Shown here piece after piece: positions 61,671 through 64,000 of a stretch of DNA of 64,000 nt (its first letter is position 1; each line of letters begins with the position of its first letter). The stretch is from NCBI RefSeq assembly GCF_021556475.1, contig NZ_JAKGBZ010000016.1, forward strand, positions 1 through 64,000, in the 5' to 3' direction. Both the position numbers and the translations under genes were made by a program. This stretch comes from Acidiphilium iwatense. Lineage in GTDB: Bacteria; Pseudomonadota; Alphaproteobacteria; Acetobacterales; Acetobacteraceae. The notes below the pieces were generated by a model. That model had not been told where the DNA came from and did no database searches. It saw nothing but the letters and a program-made list of their open reading frames with translations.

Positions 61671-63317
61671 ATGAACGTCATCGCCAAAAAAACACCGGAC
61701 TTCGTCTTCAGCACGATGTTTCCGCTCGGCCACGATGAGACTCCGTGGCGCAAGCTCGATCTTGGCGGCGTTTCGACGATCGGGGTGGACGGCAAAACGA
61801 TCGTGAAGATCGCGCCCGAGACGCTTTCGGCACTCGCCTTCGAAGCGTTCCGCGATGTCTCGCATCTGCTGCGGCCGGGGCACCTCGCCCAATTACGGGC
61901 GATTCTCGACGACTCCGAGGCGTCGGAGAATGATCGCTACGTCGCGATGGAATTTTTGAAGAACGCGAATATCGCGGCCGGCGGCGTGCTGCCGATGTGC
62001 CAGGACACCGGCACCGCCATCGTGTTCGGCAAGAAGGGCCAGCGCGTCTGGGTCGAGGGCGACGAGGAGGAAGCCTTTTCGCGCGGGGTGTATCGCACCT
62101 ATACCGAGACCAATCTGCGCTATTCGCAGATGGCGCCGCTGTCGATGTACGACGAGGTGAATACCGGCACCAACCTGCCGGTGCAGTGCGACATCCTGGC
62201 CGCGCCCGGCGAGGCGCATGCCGAGGAATTCGAGCTGATGTTCGTCGCCAAGGGCGGCGGTTCAGCGAATAAAAGCTTTCTGTATCAGGAGACGCGCGCG
62301 ATCCTGAATCCCGGAAAGCTGATCGAGTTCATCGAAACCAAGGTAAAGACACTTGGTACCTCGGCCTGCCCGCCTTATCACCTCGCGATCGTAATCGGCG
62401 GTACCTCGGCCGAGACGACGATGAAAACCGTCAAGCTCGCCTCGACGCGCTGGCTCGATGGATTGCCGGCGGAAGGCTCGGCACTCGGCCATGCGTTCCG
62501 CGATCGCGTACTGGAGCAACAAATTCTGGACATGACTCGACGGATCGGCATCGGCGCGCAATTCGGTGGAAAGTATTTCTGCCATGACGTCAGAGTGGTG
62601 CGGCTGCCGCGCCACGGCGCGTCCCTGCCCGTCGGAATTGGCGTGTCGTGCTCGGCGGACCGGCAGATCCGAGCAAAAATCACCAAGGAGGGCGTGTTCC
62701 TCGAGCGGCTCGAAACCGATCCGGCAAAATACCTGCCGGAGGTGACCGACATGCATCTCGGCGGCGAGGTGGTGCGCATCGATCTCAAGCGGCCGATGGC
62801 GGAGATTCTCGCGGAATTGTCCAGGCACCCGGTCAAGACGCGGGTAGCACTGACCGGAACCATCGTGGTGGCGCGCGACATCGCCCACGCCAAGCTGAAG
62901 GAACGGCTCGATCGCGGCGAAGACTTGCCGGATTACATCAAGGATCATCCGGTCTATTACGCGGGCCCGGCCAAGACGCCGGAAGGCATGGCGACTGGCA
63001 GTTTCGGCCCGACGACGGCGGGGCGGATGGATAGCTACGTCGCCGAGTTCCAGGCGGCGGGCGGATCGCTGGTGATGCTCGCCAAGGGCAACCGTTCGCG
63101 CGCGGTGCGCGAGGCGTGCAAGGCGCATGGCGGATTCTATCTCGGCTCGATCGGCGGCCCGGCGGCGGTGCTCGCGCGCGACAACATCAGGCATGTCGAG
63201 TTACTAGAATATCCCGAGCTTGGCATGGAAGCGATCTGGAAAATCGAGGTCGAAGATTTTCCGGCTTTCATCGTGATCGACGATAAGGGCAACGACTTCT
63301 TCGCGGATCTGGCATGA
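61671..63317 (+). CDS. Class I fumarate hydratase
   Basis: A 548-residue iron-sulfur fumarase (FumA/B type). The cluster cysteine region is [20 protein letters not shown] (Cys110), with [11 protein letters not shown] and [20 protein letters not shown]. The C-terminal fumarase beta part holds [20 protein letters not shown] and [20 protein letters not shown]. It interconverts fumarate and malate in the TCA cycle. Full length. Its 3' end (GNDFFADLA) is followed by a duplicated tail; see findings. Confidence 0.93.
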   Translation: MNVIAKKTPDFVFSTMFPLGHDETPWRKLDLGGVSTIGVDGKTIVKIAPETLSALAFEAFRDVSHLLRPGHLAQLRAILDDSEASENDRYVAMEFLKNANIAAGGVLPMCQDTGTAIVFGKKGQRVWVEGDEEEAFSRGVYRTYTETNLRYSQMAPLSMYDEVNTGTNLPVQCDILAAPGEAHAEEFELMFVAKGGGSANKSFLYQETRAILNPGKLIEFIETKVKTLGTSACPPYHLAIVIGGTSAETTMKTVKLASTRWLDGLPAEGSALGHAFRDRVLEQQILDMTRRIGIGAQFGGKYFCHDVRVVRLPRHGASLPVGIGVSCSADRQIRAKITKEGVFLERLETDPAKYLPEVTDMHLGGEVVRIDLKRPMAEILAELSRHPVKTRVALTGTIVVARDIAHAKLKERLDRGEDLPDYIKDHPVYYAGPAKTPEGMATGSFGPTTAGRMDSYVAEFQAAGGSLVMLAKGNRSRAVREACKAHGGFYLGSIGGPAAVLARDNIRHVELLEYPELGMEAIWKIEVEDFPAFIVIDDKGNDFFADLA

Positions 63318-63415
63318 TGACGACGTATTCGGTACCCATTCTCTCGGCTTGGCGCGCAGCGCCTGCGGCGCTGCCGCGCGGCAACGACTTCTTCGCGAAT
63401 CTTGGTTAGCGGATC

Positions 63416-63811
63416 ATGAAATTCACCATCGACCGTATCGACCATGTCGTGCTGACCTGCGGCGACCTCGGAGTCACCGCCGAATGGTATGAGCGCGTGC
63501 TGGGCATGGAGCGCGAGGAATTCGGACCGGACCGGCGCCTCGCCCTTCGGTTCGGCGCGCAGAAAATCAATCTGCACCAATCCGGCACGGAATCCAGTCC
63601 GCACGCGGCGAAGCCGCAGCCCAGTGCGCTCGATATCTGTTTCGTCACTGCTCTCGGCACCGATGATGTCGTCGCCCATCTCAAGGAACAGAACGTCGCG
63701 ATCATCGAGGGGCCGGCGATGAAAACCGGCGCGCTGGGTGCGATGCGCTCGGTGTATTGCCGCGATCCCGACGGCAATCTCATCGAGATCGCCAGCTATC
63801 TGGAGGATTGA
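63416..63811 (+). CDS. VOC-family (glyoxalase/bleomycin-resistance-like) protein
   Basis: A 131-residue protein with one pair of vicinal-oxygen-chelate modules: RIDHVVLTCGDLGVTAEWYE (metal His), LRFGAQKINLHQSG (His) and MRSVYCRDPDGNLIEIASYL (Glu). Members include glyoxalase I, fosfomycin-resistance enzymes and dioxygenases. This one is closest to uncharacterised VOC proteins of this size. The next gene starts 3 bp after the stop. Confidence 0.85.
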   Translation: MKFTIDRIDHVVLTCGDLGVTAEWYERVLGMEREEFGPDRRLALRFGAQKINLHQSGTESSPHAAKPQPSALDICFVTALGTDDVVAHLKEQNVAIIEGPAMKTGALGAMRSVYCRDPDGNLIEIASYLED

Positions 63812-63814
63812 TCG

Positions 63815-64000
63815 ATGGACGACGCCGCTGGGCGGCGATTGGGTCTGGTCGCCTTCGCGCTGTTTTTGATCACGATTCCGCTGTCGAACTGGATGATCGG
63901 CAATATCGGTACCGTGTGCGTCGCGCATGGTCCGTGCCTGATTCCGGTGGCGCCGGGAATCATGGCGCCGTCCGGCGTTCTCACCGCCGGGCTTGCACTG
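63815..64000 (+). CDS. VUT-family queuosine-precursor transporter (partial, runs off the right edge)
   Basis: Only 62 codons are present: MDDAAGRRLGLVAFALFLIT then IPLSNWMIGNIGTVCVAHGP with CLIPVAPGIMAPSGVLTAGL. A membrane segment at residues 9-27 and the motif CLIPVAPGxMAPSGV are characteristic of VUT/YhhQ-type membrane proteins, some of which import queuosine precursors. The substrate is not tested here. It probably shares an operon with the VOC gene. Confidence 0.75.
   Translation, partial: MDDAAGRRLGLVAFALFLITIPLSNWMIGNIGTVCVAHGPCLIPVAPGIMAPSGVLTAGLAL

Noticed and set aside
1-64000. tRNA, rRNA or CRISPR arrays
   Set aside because: None was found by eye: no regularly spaced direct repeats and no recognisable tRNA arm sequences. 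A covariance search (tRNAscan, Rfam) would be decisive and could still reveal a small RNA.

Overview
The window is about 64 kb of GC-rich (roughly two-thirds G+C) chromosomal DNA. Gene content points to an alphaproteobacterium of the Acetobacteraceae, probably close to Acidiphilium, Acidocella or Acidisoma. The clues are a yqeY-dnaG-rpoD operon, an alphaproteobacterial SspB, an OlsB ornithine-lipid acyltransferase, a large Hint-domain protein of the type common in acetic acid bacteria, and a CarA with an extra N-terminal helix-turn-helix-like domain. The genus is inferred, not demonstrated. No rRNA, tRNA or CRISPR array was seen.

Layout. 1-400: the end of an IS3-family element abutting a decayed ISNCY-type transposase. 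516-4404: a lipoprotein, then a YfgM-like protein, BamB and the GTPase Der. 4420-7172: a PhyH-type dioxygenase and an orphan PAAR protein with a C-terminal nuclease-like domain, followed 5 bp later by a pentapeptide-repeat protein (candidate toxin and immunity pair). 7411-12821: 3-hydroxybutyrate dehydrogenase and a complete five-gene Liv-type ABC transporter. 13087-17879: trehalose synthesis (otsB, otsA), a pseudouridine synthase, a monooxygenase-fold protein, an ArsR remnant and a GNAT protein. 18166-22364: rpoD, dnaG and yqeY. 22511-30068: carA and carB, separated by an AT-rich foreign islet and a hairpin-rich spacer, then greA and ilvA. 30079-39498: an NAD-dependent formate dehydrogenase (two subunits, one a NuoE-NuoF-like fusion) divergent from mobB, moeA and a molybdate/tungstate ABC transporter. 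Together these supply and use the molybdenum cofactor. 39687-48601: an inositol-monophosphatase-type phosphatase, a tandem-domain cytochrome c, kdsB, pheA, the Hint protein, a MaoC protein, hrcA, rph, rdgB and a GST. 48713-49416: a small Met/His-rich membrane or secreted pair. 49691-54689: ada with a coupled 2OG oxygenase, a fatty acid hydroxylase, an epimerase, a LysR regulator and a small secreted protein. 54863-64000: a methyltransferase, purD, xseA, an ECF sigma and anti-sigma pair, a Fur-family regulator, olsB, sspB, class I fumarase, a VOC protein and the start of a VUT-family transporter.

The most interesting items are: (i) a CarA with a fused DNA-binding-like domain whose own promoter is studded with AATTC-type repeats and appears leaderless; (ii) the PAAR-nuclease and pentapeptide pair with no type VI secretion genes nearby; (iii) three copies of a small terminal-inverted-repeat element, two of which sit within a few bases of start codons; (iv) a well-placed Shine-Dalgarno in front of an in-frame AUA in kdsB; (v) an AT-rich islet splitting carA from carB.
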